DNA from: Boseongicola sp. H5
GTDB lineage: Bacteria; Pseudomonadota; Alphaproteobacteria; Rhodobacterales; Rhodobacteraceae
Direction of reading: 5' to 3'
Length of the DNA: 64,000 bases
Assembly: GCA_020622165.1 (NCBI GenBank)
Contig: JACNMN010000002.1
Span: 248,001-312,000 of the forward strand
The position numbers were made by a program, and so were the translations under genes. Below the pieces are notes generated by a model. The model had not been told where the DNA came from, did not search any database, and was given only the letters and a program-made list of their open reading frames with translations. Of this stretch, positions 8,290-17,970 are shown piece after piece (the first letter of the stretch is position 1; the number at the start of each line of letters is the position of its first letter).

Positions 8290-9453
8290 TCAGGCCATTG
8301 CCGCCATCATCTCGCGGCCCACCAGCATCCGGCGGATCTCGCTTGTGCCCGCGCCGATCTCCATCAGCTTGGCATCGCGGAAGATCCGGCTGACGGCGCT
8401 GTCATTCATGAAGCCCGCGCCGCCCATCGCCTGCACCGCCTGATGGGCCACGACCATCGCCTCTTCGGACGCATAGAGCACGCAGGCCGCCGCATCCTGC
8501 CGCGTGACCTCACCCCGGTCACAGGCCTTGGCAACCTCGTAGACATAGGCGCGCGCGGAGTTCATCTTGGTGTACATATCGGCGATCTTGCCCTGCATCA
8601 GCTGGAAATTCCCGATGCTCTGGCCGAACTGCTTGCGCTCCGCCATATAGGGCATGATCTCGTCCAGACAGGCCGCCATGATCCCGGTGCCGATGCCGCT
8701 CAGCACCACGCGCTCGTAATCGAGCCCCGACATCAGAACGCGCACGCCCTTGCCTTCCTCGCCCAGCACGTTGTCGAACGGCACTTCCACATCCTCGAAG
8801 ACCAACTCCGCCGTGTTCGAGCCGCGCATGCCAAGCTTGTCGAAATGCGGGGAGGTGCTGAACCCCGTCATATCTTTTTCTATAAGAAAGGCGGTGATGC
8901 CCTTGCTACCCGCCTCCGGGTCGGTCTTGGCATAGACCACAAGCGTATCCGCGTCGGGCCCGTTGGTGATCCAGTACTTCGTGCCGTTCAGGATGTAGCG
9001 GTCGTTCCGCTTCTCGGCGCGCAGCTTCATGCCCACCACGTCCGATCCGGCCCCCGCCTCCGACATCGCCAGAGCGCCCACATGCTGACCGCTGACCAGA
9101 CCGGGCAGATACTTCGCCTTCTGCGCGGGCGTGCCGTTCAGATTGATCTGGTTCACGCAAAGGTTCGAATGCGCCCCGTAGGACAACGATACCGAGGCCG
9201 AAGCGCGCGCGATCTCCTCCACCGCGATCACATGGGCGAGATAGCCCATGCCCGCGCCGCCGAACTCCTCTTCCACCGTGATGCCGAGCAGGCCCAGCTC
9301 CCCCATCTCCTGCCAGAGATCCGCCGGAAACTCGTTCGAGGCGTCGATATCGGCCGCAATCGGCCTGATCCGTTCCTGGGCCCAGCGATGCACCATATCG
9401 CGCAACGCATTCACATCCTCGCCCAGATCGAATGTCATTGAAGCCATGAACAT
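8290..9453 (-). CDS. ivd: Isovaleryl-CoA dehydrogenase
   Basis: 387 aa, standard acyl-CoA dehydrogenase length. Oxidises isovaleryl-CoA to 3-methylcrotonyl-CoA with FAD and passes electrons to ETF. It shows the signatures [15 protein letters not shown] and [20 protein letters not shown], and [12 protein letters not shown], in which Glu occupies the position of the IVD-specific catalytic base; other acyl-CoA dehydrogenases carry theirs near the C-terminus. The ATG at 9453 follows GGAGGG at 7 nt. It is the first gene of a unit with DUF1622, a small exported protein and a flavodoxin. The mcc genes downstream use the product. A TetR-like operator lies 20 bp upstream of the ATG. Confidence 0.94.
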   Translation of the reverse strand: MFMASMTFDLGEDVNALRDMVHRWAQERIRPIAADIDASNEFPADLWQEMGELGLLGITVEEEFGGAGMGYLAHVIAVEEIARASASVSLSYGAHSNLCVNQINLNGTPAQKAKYLPGLVSGQHVGALAMSEAGAGSDVVGMKLRAEKRNDRYILNGTKYWITNGPDADTLVVYAKTDPEAGSKGITAFLIEKDMTGFSTSPHFDKLGMRGSNTAELVFEDVEVPFDNVLGEEGKGVRVLMSGLDYERVVLSGIGTGIMAACLDEIMPYMAERKQFGQSIGNFQLMQGKIADMYTKMNSARAYVYEVAKACDRGEVTRQDAAACVLYASEEAMVVAHQAVQAMGGAGFMNDSAVSRIFRDAKLMEIGAGTSEIRRMLVGREMMAAMA

Positions 9454-9473
9454 GGGCCGTCCCTCCGCCTAAT

Positions 9474-9487
9474 TGAACGCTTGTTCA
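9474..9487. promoter_or_regulatory. TGAAC-N4-GTTCA operator upstream of ivd
   Basis: A perfect 5-bp inverted repeat with a GCTT spacer, set 21-34 bp before the ivd start codon, within the expected promoter/5' UTR. The symmetry and spacing resemble TetR-family operators of fatty-acid and branched-chain acid catabolic operons. No TetR gene is adjacent, so the regulator would act in trans. Identity is inferred from the dyad alone. Confidence 0.5.
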
Positions 9488-9557
9488 GTTATTAGCGCAG
9501 CAAACCTCGCGAGTCAAAACGTATCGCCGCTCCCGCGCGGCCCGCAGATCACGCAGA

Positions 9558-10751
9558 TCACGCCGCCGCGCGGACCTCGTCGCGGATGATCGACGCGATC
9601 AGGCTGCAATCCTCTTGCGAAAAGGTCAGCGGCAGACGCATGTCCATCAGCCCGGCCAGAACCGCATCGGTTCGCGGCAGGCGCTGCGCCGGGGCATAGC
9701 GCCAGCTGTCGTAGCGCGAGGTGAAGGCCACGGGCTCGGCCGCGCCGAACCATTTCAGCTCCACGCCGCGCGCAAGGCATCCCGCAAGAACCTGCCCGAT
9801 CGTTTCGGGCGTCGCGCCGGGCAGAAGGAACTGGATCGACGAGCCCACGAACCGTTCGCGCGGATCGCGCTCGATGACCCGCAGGCCGGGCGTGTTGCGC
9901 AGCCCCTCCTCCACCGTCTGGTAAAGCGCGTTCCACCGCGCCACCTGCGCCGGCAGATCGGCCAGTTGCGGCCGCAGGATCGCGGCGCGCAGATTGTCCA
10001 TCCGGCCCGAGATATTGGGGGTGACATATTTCACCCGTTCGAAAACCTCCGCCGGGGGCGCGGCGCGATGGCGGCCATAGAGCATGTAGCTGCCGGATTG
10101 CATGATCGCGCGCGCCATCAGTTCCGCATCGTCGGACACCAGCAGCCCGCCCTCGCCGGAATTGATGTGCTTGTAGGTCTGCGCCGAGTAGCAGCCGAAC
10201 ACGCCGTGACGCCCCGATGGCACGCCATCCCATTCCGCGCCCATGGTGTGGGCGCAATCCTCCACCACCGCGATGCCTGCGCGGTCGCAGATCTCCATCA
10301 GCGCACCCATGTCGCAGATATGCCCGCGCATATGGGACAAAAGCAGCACCCGCGCGCCGGAACTGGCGGCCTTTTCCGCCAGATCGGGCAGGTCGATGGT
10401 GAGGCTTTCGGTGGTCTCCACGAAAACCGGCACCGCGCCGAGGCTGGCAATCGCGCCGGGCACGGGGGCCAGAGTGAACCCGTTCGACAGGACCTTGTCC
10501 CCCGGGCCCACGCCAAGCGTGCGCAACGCGCAGCCCATGGCATACCCGCCCGAGGCGACGGCCAGCGCGTATCTGGCCCCGGTGAAGGCCGCGAACTCCT
10601 CCTCCAGAAGCGCGGTTTCCCCCGCTTCTTCGGGCTTCAGGTTGTAGCGATGCAGACGCCCGTGGCGCAGCACCTTCAGCGCGGCCTCGATGCCCGCCTC
10701 GGGGATCGGCTCCTGTTGCGTGAAACTGCCGGTGAAGATGAGCTTGTCCAT
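9558..10751 (-). CDS. DegT/DnrJ/EryC1/StrS-family aminotransferase
   Basis: 397 aa PLP enzyme of the sugar aminotransferase fold. LRHGRLHRYNLKPEE and FAAFTGARYALAVASGGYAM are the N-terminal substrate and cofactor loop. AGIAVVEDCAHTMGAEWDG holds the cofactor-binding Asp-Cys-Ala-His. FGCYSAQTYKHINSGEGGLL carries the Schiff-base Lys (TYKHINSGEGG). The ATG at 10751 is chosen because upstream in-frame sequence is proline/arginine-rich and not family-like. Members aminate keto-sugars for surface polysaccharides or, in some subfamilies, other carbonyls. No nucleotide-sugar genes adjoin it, so the substrate is open. Monocistronic by spacing. Confidence 0.88.
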   Translation of the reverse strand: MDKLIFTGSFTQQEPIPEAGIEAALKVLRHGRLHRYNLKPEEAGETALLEEEFAAFTGARYALAVASGGYAMGCALRTLGVGPGDKVLSNGFTLAPVPGAIASLGAVPVFVETTESLTIDLPDLAEKAASSGARVLLLSHMRGHICDMGALMEICDRAGIAVVEDCAHTMGAEWDGVPSGRHGVFGCYSAQTYKHINSGEGGLLVSDDAELMARAIMQSGSYMLYGRHRAAPPAEVFERVKYVTPNISGRMDNLRAAILRPQLADLPAQVARWNALYQTVEEGLRNTPGLRVIERDPRERFVGSSIQFLLPGATPETIGQVLAGCLARGVELKWFGAAEPVAFTSRYDSWRYAPAQRLPRTDAVLAGLMDMRLPLTFSQEDCSLIASIIRDEVRAAA

Positions 10752-10896
10752 ACCCGGCAGGTTTAGGCGACAGCGCGTCGGCGTCAATCCCAAGCAGCGC
10801 GCCCGAGAGGCCTGCGCGAGGCCTTTGATCGGGGTAAGTTCGGGCGCCGGGAGCATCTCCCGGCCCTGTCGGGCAAGGCGTGTGCCCGCCGCGGGG

Positions 10897-11562
10897 TCAG
10901 GCGATCAGCCGGCTTACGATGCCGTCCAGATCGTCGTAGCGCTCCAACAACGCCTCGGGCGCAAGCGCGTTGACGCCGCGGCCATCGGGGCCGAACGTCA
11001 CCAGAACGCAGGGCACCCCCGCGGCGCGGGCGGTTTTCCGGTCGGTCTCGGTATCGCCGATCAGAAGCGACCGGGCCGGGTCGCCCCCGGCACGCTCCAC
11101 CGCCAGCAGATAGGGCGCGGGATCGGGCTTGCGCACCGGCAGCGTGTCGGCGCCCACCAGCGAGGCGAAACTGTCACGGACCCCCAGCCGGGTCATCAGC
11201 GTTTCGGCAAGCCCCTGGGGTTTGTTGGTGCAGATCCCTACCACCACGCCGTCGCGGCGCAGCCGGTCGACCGCCGCCATCGCGCCGGGGTAAAGCGTGG
11301 TGTGGGTGTCGATGGCGGCGCCATAGGCCCGCAACAGGACCGGGTAGCCTTCGTCCACATCGGCGGCGGGACCGGTGATGCCCAGCCGCTCGAAGCCCAG
11401 CTTCAGCATCGCCCGCCCGCCGCGAAACGCGGTGGCGTCATCCTGCCCCGGCACCAGTTGCGGCGGGTGACCCAAAGCCTTCAGCGCGGCGTTCGCGGCC
11501 GCGATCAGATCGCCGGACGTATCCGCCAGCGTCCCGTCCAGATCGAAGATCACACAGCGCAT
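10897..11562 (-). CDS. gph: HAD-family phosphoglycolate phosphatase
   Basis: 221 aa. Hydrolyses 2-phosphoglycolate, usually formed by Rubisco oxygenation or DNA end repair. HAD motif I is VIFDLDGTLADTSGD (nucleophile Asp7), motif II VVVGICTNKPQG, motif III KPDPAPYLLAVERAGG, and motif IV SLLIGDTETDRKTARAAGVP. The cap is alpha-helical (residues about 15-85), as in Gph. HAD substrate specificity is weakly encoded, so another phosphomonoester is possible. The gene is divergent from glmU across a 139-bp gap. Confidence 0.85.
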   Translation of the reverse strand: MRCVIFDLDGTLADTSGDLIAAANAALKALGHPPQLVPGQDDATAFRGGRAMLKLGFERLGITGPAADVDEGYPVLLRAYGAAIDTHTTLYPGAMAAVDRLRRDGVVVGICTNKPQGLAETLMTRLGVRDSFASLVGADTLPVRKPDPAPYLLAVERAGGDPARSLLIGDTETDRKTARAAGVPCVLVTFGPDGRGVNALAPEALLERYDDLDGIVSRLIA

Positions 11563-11701
11563 CGTGGTCCCCCGTCTTTCGGCAGGTTTCCGCCTGCGCC
11601 TGAAATGAACCGTAGGCCGAATTGACCCACGCCGTCCTTGCGCGACGGGGTGGCATGGATAATACCGGGGTCACAAGACCAAAAACAAATCGGACAGGCC
11701 C

Positions 11702-13048
11702 ATGCCCACAGCCCTTGTAATCCTTGCTGCCGGTCAAGGCACGCGGATGAACTCCGAAATGCCCAAGGTGCTGCACCGGATCGCGGGCGCGCCGCTGATC
11801 GCCCATGCGATGCGCGCGGGCGCCGCCGTGGCCCCCGAGCGGGTCGTGGTCGTGACGGGCCATGGCGCCGAGCAGGTGGAAGAGGCGGTGGCCGCGTTCG
11901 ATGCATCGGCCATCTGCGTCCGCCAGACAGAGCAGCTGGGCACCGGCCACGCGGTTCTGCAGGCCGCCCCGGCGCTGGACGGGTTCGCGGGCGACGTGAT
12001 CGTGCTCTACGGCGACACGCCCTTCATCCGGCCCGAAACGCTTGACGCGATGCTGGCCGCGCGGCGGAGCCACGACATCGTGGTTCTGGGCTTCGAGGCC
12101 GCCGAGCCCGGTGGCTACGGCCGCCTGCTGATGGAGGATGACCGGCTGGTCCGGATCGTCGAGGCCAAGGATGCCACGCCCGAGCAGCTGGCCATTTCCT
12201 TCTGCAATTCCGGGCTGCTGGCCGCCGATGCCGCAACGCTCACCGGCCTTCTGAAGAAGGTCGAAAACGACAATGCGGCAGGCGAATACTATCTGACCGA
12301 CATCCCCGCGCTGGCCGCGGCGGCGGGGCTCTCCGCCACCGCGATCCGCGCGGCGGAACGCGAAACACTGGGCATCGACACGCGCGCCGCGCTGGCCCGG
12401 GCGGAGGCGCTGTTTCAGGCCGCCAGACGCGCCGAGATGCTGGAGGCCGGCGTGGCGCTCACCGCTCCAGAAACCGTGTTTTTCGCCTATGACACCGAGA
12501 TCGGGCGCGATGCGGAGGTGGAGCCCAACGTGGTCTTCGGCCCCGGCGTCACCGTCGAATCCGGCGCGCGGATCCGCGCCTTTTCCCATCTGGAGGGCGC
12601 CCATGTGGGCGCCGGGGCCACCGTCGGGCCCTATGCGCGCCTGCGCCCCGGGGCGGAGCTTGGCAACGGCGCGCGGGTCGGCAATTTCGTCGAGGTGAAG
12701 GAAGCCCGGATCGGCGAAGGCGCCAAGGTCAATCATCTCAGCTATATCGGCGATGCCACGCTTGGCGAGGGCAGCAATATCGGCGCGGGCACCATCACCT
12801 GCAACTATGACGGGGTCATGAAGCACGAGACGCAGATCGGCGCGCGCGCCTTCATCGGGTCGAACACGATGCTGGTCGCCCCGGTCAGCGTCGGCGAGGA
12901 GGCGATGACCGCCTCGGGCTCGGTGATTACCGAAGATGTGCCGGCGGGCGCGCTTGCGCTTGCGCGCGGCACGCAGGTCAACAAGCCGGGACTGGCCACC
13001 AAGCTGATGGCCCGGCTCCGCGCCATCAAAGCCGGAAAAAAGGGGTAG
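11702..13048 (+). CDS. glmU: Bifunctional UDP-N-acetylglucosamine pyrophosphorylase / glucosamine-1-phosphate N-acetyltransferase
   Basis: 448 aa. Acetylates GlcN-1-P and couples GlcNAc-1-P to UTP, giving UDP-GlcNAc for peptidoglycan and LPS. The N-terminal uridylyltransferase begins MPTALVILAAGQGTRMNSEM (LAAGxGTRM signature). The C-terminal left-handed beta-helix shows hexapeptide turns such as IGEGAKVNHLSYIGDATLGE and GAGTITCNYDGVMKHETQIG, the latter with the conserved acetyltransferase surface loop. It is followed 5 bp later by glmS, a common pairing that places two steps of the hexosamine pathway in one operon. Confidence 0.96.
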   Translation: MPTALVILAAGQGTRMNSEMPKVLHRIAGAPLIAHAMRAGAAVAPERVVVVTGHGAEQVEEAVAAFDASAICVRQTEQLGTGHAVLQAAPALDGFAGDVIVLYGDTPFIRPETLDAMLAARRSHDIVVLGFEAAEPGGYGRLLMEDDRLVRIVEAKDATPEQLAISFCNSGLLAADAATLTGLLKKVENDNAAGEYYLTDIPALAAAAGLSATAIRAAERETLGIDTRAALARAEALFQAARRAEMLEAGVALTAPETVFFAYDTEIGRDAEVEPNVVFGPGVTVESGARIRAFSHLEGAHVGAGATVGPYARLRPGAELGNGARVGNFVEVKEARIGEGAKVNHLSYIGDATLGEGSNIGAGTITCNYDGVMKHETQIGARAFIGSNTMLVAPVSVGEEAMTASGSVITEDVPAGALALARGTQVNKPGLATKLMARLRAIKAGKKG

Positions 13049-13053
13049 CAACC

Positions 13054-14865
13054 ATGTGCGGCATTGTCGGTGTGCTTGGCGATCACGAGGTTGCGCCCAT
13101 TCTGGTCGAGGCCCTGAAACGGCTGGAATATCGCGGGTATGACAGCGCCGGCATCGCCACGGTGCAGAATGGCGCGCTGGACCGGCGGCGCGCCGTGGGC
13201 AAGCTGGTCAACCTCTCCGATCTTCTGGTTCACGAGCCCCTGCCCGGCAAATCCGGGATCGGACACACAAGATGGGCGACCCATGGCGGGCCCAGCGTCG
13301 CCAATGCCCATCCCCATCGCATGGGCCGGGTTGCGGTGGTCCATAACGGCATCATCGAAAACTTCCGCGACCTGCGCGACCGGCTCAAGGGCGCGGCCTT
13401 CGAGAGCGAGACCGACACCGAAACCGTCGCCCATCTCTGCGAGAGCTTTCTGGACGAGGGCATGACCCCCCGGATGGCCGCGGCGGAAACGCTCAAGCAT
13501 CTGGAGGGGGCCTTTGCGCTGGCCTTCCTGTTCGAGGGCGAGGAGGATCTGATCGTCGCGGCGCGCAAGGGCTCTCCGCTGGCCATCGGCCATGGCGATG
13601 GCGAGATGTTCGTGGGCTCCGACGCCATCGCGCTGTCGCCGATGACCAACCGGATCACCTATCTGGAGGAAGGGGATTACGCCTTCGTCACCCGCGCAGG
13701 GGCCGAGATCTTCGATGCCGAAGGCCGCCGCGCGAACCGGGATCTGCGCGAGATCTCCTCCAAATCCGCCCAGATCGACAAGGGCGGACACCGCCATTTC
13801 ATGGCCAAGGAGATTTTCGAACAGCCCACCGTTCTGGCCGACTGCCTGACCCATTACGCCCCCGGCGACGCCGTGACCATCCCCGAGGGCAGCGTCGATT
13901 TCTCCCGGACCGATCGGCTGATCCTGGTTGCCTGCGGCACCGCCCATTACGCCTGTCTGGTGGCGAAATACTGGTTCGAGCAACTGGCCGGCCTGCCCTG
14001 CGATGTCGATATCGCATCGGAATTCCGCTACCGCGAACCGCCCGTCTCGGAGCGGGCGGCCGCTCTGTTCGTCAGCCAGTCGGGCGAAACCGCCGACACG
14101 CTGGCCGCCCTGCGCTATGCGACGGGCAAGGCCGCGCATATCCTGTCGGTCGTGAATGTGGCCGAAAGCTCCATCGCGCGCGAAAGCGATCTGGCCCTGC
14201 CGATCCTGGCCGGCGTCGAGGTCGGGGTCGCCTCGACCAAGGCGTTTCTCTGCCAGTTGGGCGTGCTGGCCAACCTGGCCATTCTCGCGGCACGCCAGAA
14301 AGGCCGGATCGACGCCCGGCGCGAGGCGGAGCTGCTGCACACCCTGCGCAGCCTGCCGGCGCTGATCAATCAGTCGCTGGCGCTGGAAGACGAGATCAGG
14401 CGCGGCACCCGGGCCCTTGCGCGCGCGCAAACGATCCTTTTTCTCGGGCGCGGCCCAATGTTCCCCATGGCCCTTGAAGGTGCGCTGAAACTCAAGGAAA
14501 TCAGTTACATACATGCCGAAGGCTATGCCTCCGGAGAGCTGAAACACGGGCCCATCGCGCTGGTGGACAAGACCGTGCCCGTAGTCGTGCTCGCCCCCCG
14601 CGACGCGCTATTCGACAAGACCGTCTCCAACATGCAGGAGGTCATGGCGCGCGAGGGCCGCGTCTGGCTTGTGACCGACAAGCCGGGCGCGGCGGCAGCC
14701 TCGGACGGGGTCTGGAAGACCCTGACCATGCCGCAGGTGGACCCGATCTTCGCGCCGCTGCTCTATGCCGTACCGGCGCAGCTCATCGCCTATCACACCG
14801 CACTTCACAAAGGCACGGATGTGGATCAGCCACGCAATCTGGCGAAATCCGTGACGGTGGAATGA
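13054..14865 (+). CDS. glmS: Glutamine-fructose-6-phosphate aminotransferase (isomerizing)
   Basis: 603 aa. Makes glucosamine-6-phosphate from fructose-6-P and glutamine, the committing step of the hexosamine pathway. The N-terminal class II glutaminase begins MCGIVGVLGDHEVAP with the Cys nucleophile exposed after Met removal, followed by HTRWATHGGPSVANAHPH. Two SIS domains follow (VACGTAHYACLVAKYWFEQ and ILFLGRGPMFPMALEGALKLKE), and the C-terminus ends in DQPRNLAKSVTVE, the family-typical tail. The ATG follows AAAAGGGG at 8 nt, overlapping the glmU stop region. No glmS-type ribozyme is present; the 5 bp to glmU leave no room for one. Confidence 0.96.
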   Translation: MCGIVGVLGDHEVAPILVEALKRLEYRGYDSAGIATVQNGALDRRRAVGKLVNLSDLLVHEPLPGKSGIGHTRWATHGGPSVANAHPHRMGRVAVVHNGIIENFRDLRDRLKGAAFESETDTETVAHLCESFLDEGMTPRMAAAETLKHLEGAFALAFLFEGEEDLIVAARKGSPLAIGHGDGEMFVGSDAIALSPMTNRITYLEEGDYAFVTRAGAEIFDAEGRRANRDLREISSKSAQIDKGGHRHFMAKEIFEQPTVLADCLTHYAPGDAVTIPEGSVDFSRTDRLILVACGTAHYACLVAKYWFEQLAGLPCDVDIASEFRYREPPVSERAAALFVSQSGETADTLAALRYATGKAAHILSVVNVAESSIARESDLALPILAGVEVGVASTKAFLCQLGVLANLAILAARQKGRIDARREAELLHTLRSLPALINQSLALEDEIRRGTRALARAQTILFLGRGPMFPMALEGALKLKEISYIHAEGYASGELKHGPIALVDKTVPVVVLAPRDALFDKTVSNMQEVMAREGRVWLVTDKPGAAAASDGVWKTLTMPQVDPIFAPLLYAVPAQLIAYHTALHKGTDVDQPRNLAKSVTVE

Positions 14866-15087
14866 CGCCCGAGAAAGGGATCTCCGCGCGCGGTCAGGGG
14901 GGCCGGCTGAAACTGGTCGCGCAGACGGAGCCCGCGCGCCTGTTGCCGGGGCGGGCGCTACAGGATTCAATGCCTCCGGCGGCGGTATTTCCGACCAGAA
15001 GAAGGACCGGAGAGCTCAGTTGATCGCGTGGTTCATCGCCCCGGGAAATGGCCGCGGGAAGCAAGGATGCCTTTTCAGCGGATCCTG

Positions 15088-16059
15088 TCAGACCTGCGGC
15101 ACGCCGCCGCCCAGCACGGTCAGGAACCATTCCGTATCGATGTTCCCGCCGCACAGGATCACCGCCACCTTCCTGCCGTTCATCCGCTCCTTCTCCTGCA
15201 TCAGACCGGCCAGCGGGGCCGCGCCCGCGCCTTCCGCAAGGTTGTGAATGTCGCGGTAATAGATGCGGATCGCCTCCGCCACTTCGGCATCGCTGACCGA
15301 GATGATGCGCGCAGCCCCTTCGGAATAGATCTCGAACGCCTCTTTGACCGGCACGCGCACCGCCATGCCGTCGGCGAATGTGGCGGCGCCGCCGGTCTCG
15401 ATCAGGCGACCGGCCTCCACCGATTGCTTCACGCAATCGGCCCGGTCGGATACGACACCCACGATCTCCGTTTTTAGGCCGAGGGCATTTCGGGCCAGAA
15501 TGTTCCCGCAGATGCCCGAGCCGCAGCCGACCGGCACATAGATCGTATCCAGATCCGGCACCGCGCTCAGCAATTCATAGGCGTAGGTGGCCACGCCGCG
15601 CACGATTTCGGGGTGGAACGGCGGCACGATGACCAGACCTTCGGCATCGGCCACGCGAAACGCCTCCTCCCGGGCGGTGTCGAAATCGGCACCGAATTCG
15701 ATCACCTCGGCGCCGAAGGCCCGCATGGCGGCGTTTTTCTCCACCGAATTGCCGTGGGGCACATAGACCTTGGCGGTCAGCCCTGCCGCCACCGCCTGCC
15801 GCGCCTGCCCCTGCCCGTGATTGCCCCGCGTGGCGGTGCAGATCCCGCGCGCATCCGGATGGGCGCGCCGCACCCAGTCGATGAAGGTGATCGCGCCGCG
15901 CGCCTTGAACGAACCCGTGGGCGTGTGGTTCTCATGCTTCACCCAGACCTCAGCGCCCGTCCGCGCGGCCAGTTGCGGCCAGGCATATTGCGCGGTGGGC
16001 CGCATCTGGGTGTAGACCAGATCGGCCGCCGCGTTCAGGTCGTCCACCGTCAGTTTCAT
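15088..16059 (-). CDS. Threonine dehydratase-like PLP enzyme
   Basis: 323 aa of the fold type II serine/threonine dehydratase family. The cofactor Lys52 lies in HTPTGSFKARGA, the phosphate-binding glycine loop is VPVGCGSGICG, and ATRGNHGQGQARQAV is the characteristic Asn-His turn. There is no C-terminal ACT regulatory domain, so it resembles the catabolic or hydroxyectoine-utilisation (EutB-like) type rather than biosynthetic IlvA. The ATG at 16059 has GGAGG about 7 nt upstream. No partner genes adjoin, so the exact substrate (threonine, serine, hydroxyectoine derivative or 3-hydroxyaspartate) cannot be fixed. Confidence 0.85.
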   Translation of the reverse strand: MKLTVDDLNAAADLVYTQMRPTAQYAWPQLAARTGAEVWVKHENHTPTGSFKARGAITFIDWVRRAHPDARGICTATRGNHGQGQARQAVAAGLTAKVYVPHGNSVEKNAAMRAFGAEVIEFGADFDTAREEAFRVADAEGLVIVPPFHPEIVRGVATYAYELLSAVPDLDTIYVPVGCGSGICGNILARNALGLKTEIVGVVSDRADCVKQSVEAGRLIETGGAATFADGMAVRVPVKEAFEIYSEGAARIISVSDAEVAEAIRIYYRDIHNLAEGAGAAPLAGLMQEKERMNGRKVAVILCGGNIDTEWFLTVLGGGVPQV

Positions 16060-16173
16060 CGTATCGCCTCCGCTGCTTCCGGCGGAGCCTAGCGACACAT
16101 CCGCCCCTTGTCAGCCTGCCACGCCGCCCGTATGACCCGCCCGGAACCTTGGAAGGGACGGGGCGCAGGACAC

Positions 16174-17412
16174 ATGCCCATACTGGTGATGAAATTCGGC
16201 GGCACATCGGTCGCCACGCTGGACCGGATCCGCCGCGCCGCCAAGCGCGTGGGCCGCGAGGTGGCCAATGGCTATGACGTGATCGTCATCGTCAGCGCGA
16301 TGTCGGGCGAGACCAACAAGCTGGTGGGCTATGTCGAGGAGACCTCGCCGCTTTTCGACGCGCGCGAATACGATGCCGTGGTGTCCTCGGGCGAGAATGT
16401 CACCGCCGGGCTGATGGCGCTCACGCTGCAGGAAATGGATGTCCCGGCGCGAAGCTGGCAGGGCTGGCAGGTGCCGCTGAAAACCACCTCCGCCCATGCC
16501 TCCGCCCGGATCGAGGAGATCCAGACCGGCAACATCACGGCCAAGTTCGCCGAAGGCATGAAGGTGGCCGTCGTCGCGGGCTTTCAGGGGATCAGCCACG
16601 AGGGCCGGATCACCACGCTCGGGCGCGGCGGGTCCGACACCACGGCCGTCGCCTTCGCCGCCGCCTTCGGGGCGGAACGCTGCGACATCTACACCGATGT
16701 GGACGGGGTCTATACCACCGATCCGCGGATCACGTCCAAGGCGCGCAAGCTGGACCGGATCGCGTTCGAGGAGATGCTGGAGCTTGCCTCGCTTGGCGCG
16801 AAGGTTCTGCAAACCCGCTCGGTCGAGCTGGCGATGCGCTACAATGTGCGCCTGCGGGTGCTGTCGAGCTTCGAGGATAATGACGAAAACGCGGGCACGC
16901 TGGTGTGTTCGGAGGAGGATATCGTGGAGAGCAATGTTGTCGCCGGCGTCGCCTATTCCCGGGACGAGGCAAAGATGACGCTGGTTTCGGTCGCCGACCG
17001 GCCCGGCATCGCCGCGGCCATTTTCGGGCCGCTGGCCGAGGCAGGCGTGAACGTGGACATGATCGTGCAGAACATCGCCGAAGAGGGCCGCACCGACATG
17101 ACCTTTTCCTGCCCCACCGATCAGGTGAAACGGGCCGAAAAGGCGATGACCGACGCGCAGGAGCGCGGCGAGATCAATTTCCACGATCTGGTCGCCGACA
17201 CCGATGTCTGCAAGGTCTCGATCGTGGGCATCGGCATGCGGAGTCATGCGGGCGTGGCTGCGAAAATGTTCTCCACGCTGCGTGACGAGGGGATCAACAT
17301 CAAGGTGATCACCACGTCGGAAATCAAGGTCAGCGTGTTGGTGGACCGGAAATACATGGAACTGGCGGTCCAGTCGCTGCACGACGCGTTCGGGCTCGAA
17401 CGCGCCGCCTGA
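16174..17412 (+). CDS. lysC: Aspartate kinase
   Basis: 412 aa. Phosphorylates aspartate as the first step to lysine, threonine and methionine. The N-terminal kinase domain starts MPILVMKFGGTSVATLDRI (KFGGTSVA signature), with GFQGISHEGRITTLGRGGSDTTA and the metal/Asp region CDIYTDVDGVYTTDPRI. The C-terminal third has two ACT domains (VSVADRPGIAAAIFGPLAEAGVNVDMI and VGIGMRSHAGVAAKMFSTLRDEGINIK), implying feedback inhibition. The ATG at 16174 is picked by the family N-terminus. In related bacteria lysC is commonly followed by ptsP; here a regulatory cassette lies between them. Confidence 0.95.
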   Translation: MPILVMKFGGTSVATLDRIRRAAKRVGREVANGYDVIVIVSAMSGETNKLVGYVEETSPLFDAREYDAVVSSGENVTAGLMALTLQEMDVPARSWQGWQVPLKTTSAHASARIEEIQTGNITAKFAEGMKVAVVAGFQGISHEGRITTLGRGGSDTTAVAFAAAFGAERCDIYTDVDGVYTTDPRITSKARKLDRIAFEEMLELASLGAKVLQTRSVELAMRYNVRLRVLSSFEDNDENAGTLVCSEEDIVESNVVAGVAYSRDEAKMTLVSVADRPGIAAAIFGPLAEAGVNVDMIVQNIAEEGRTDMTFSCPTDQVKRAEKAMTDAQERGEINFHDLVADTDVCKVSIVGIGMRSHAGVAAKMFSTLRDEGINIKVITTSEIKVSVLVDRKYMELAVQSLHDAFGLERAA

Positions 17413-17449
17413 TGCCCCACGGCGGCGACGCCGGGCGGCGGCGCGCCGC

Positions 17450-17944
17450 TCAGCCGCCTTGCAGAAGAAGCGCCGCCACCAGATATCCCAGCGATGCGCC
17501 GAAAGCCGCCAGCGCGCGGATGTGGTTCCACCGGGTCCAGCGGCTGGCATAGGCCGGCCAATAGGCCCGCGCCTCCGATCCGCCCAGCGCCATCGCGTCA
17601 AGCCTGCGGTTCATCGGCACGTTGCCCAGCGCGGTCACGCCGAAACCGCACAGCAGGTACAGACCCGCCGCCCCGATCAGCCACGCGGCCACCGCGCCGC
17701 TCTGCATCGTCACGCCATAGACCAGGATCAGCGCCGAAACCGGCACCAGCCCCAGAAGCAGCGTCAGGAAGACCGTGCGATAGACCTCGCGGTTGATATG
17801 CTGCATTGCCCGCGCACCCGCCGCGGGCTCCGCCGCCACGAGGGAACGGATCACGAAATCCGAAAAACTCAGGAAGACGCCCGCCACCAGACCGCTTGCC
17901 AGCGAGGCCGCGGCAAGCCCCCAGATAATCCATGTCTCGAACAT
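17450..17944 (-). CDS. DUF1772-type membrane protein
   Basis: 164 aa with four hydrophobic helices: WIIWGLAAASLASGLVAGVF, TVFLTLLLGLVPVSALILV, AWLIGAAGLYLLCGFGVTAL and a C-terminal LAAFGASLGYLVAALLLQ. The polar signature GNVPMNRRLDAMAL before the last helix matches the DUF1772/anthrone oxygenase-like family. Start ATG at 17944, with GAAGGGAAGGAGACAG upstream. It begins 26 bp after the SDR gene stop and is probably co-transcribed with it under the TetR regulator at 18676. Family members are often de-repressed with short-chain oxidoreductases; biochemical function is unknown. Confidence 0.75.
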   Translation of the reverse strand: MFETWIIWGLAAASLASGLVAGVFLSFSDFVIRSLVAAEPAAGARAMQHINREVYRTVFLTLLLGLVPVSALILVYGVTMQSGAVAAWLIGAAGLYLLCGFGVTALGNVPMNRRLDAMALGGSEARAYWPAYASRWTRWNHIRALAAFGASLGYLVAALLLQGG

Positions 17945-17970
17945 CGTCTGTCTCCTTCCCTTCACAGGCT

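Noticed and set aside
9514-10257. 247-codon minus-strand frame overlapping the DegT aminotransferase
   Set aside because: Out-of-frame shadow of the aminotransferase gene, Arg/Gly-rich.
13049-13053. Possible glmS ribozyme
   Set aside because: Only 5 bp separate glmU and glmS, so no ribozyme core can fit; these are also mainly in Gram-positives.
12805-14547. 580-codon minus-strand open frame opposite glmU/glmS
   Set aside because: Shadow of glmU and glmS; no protein-like composition.
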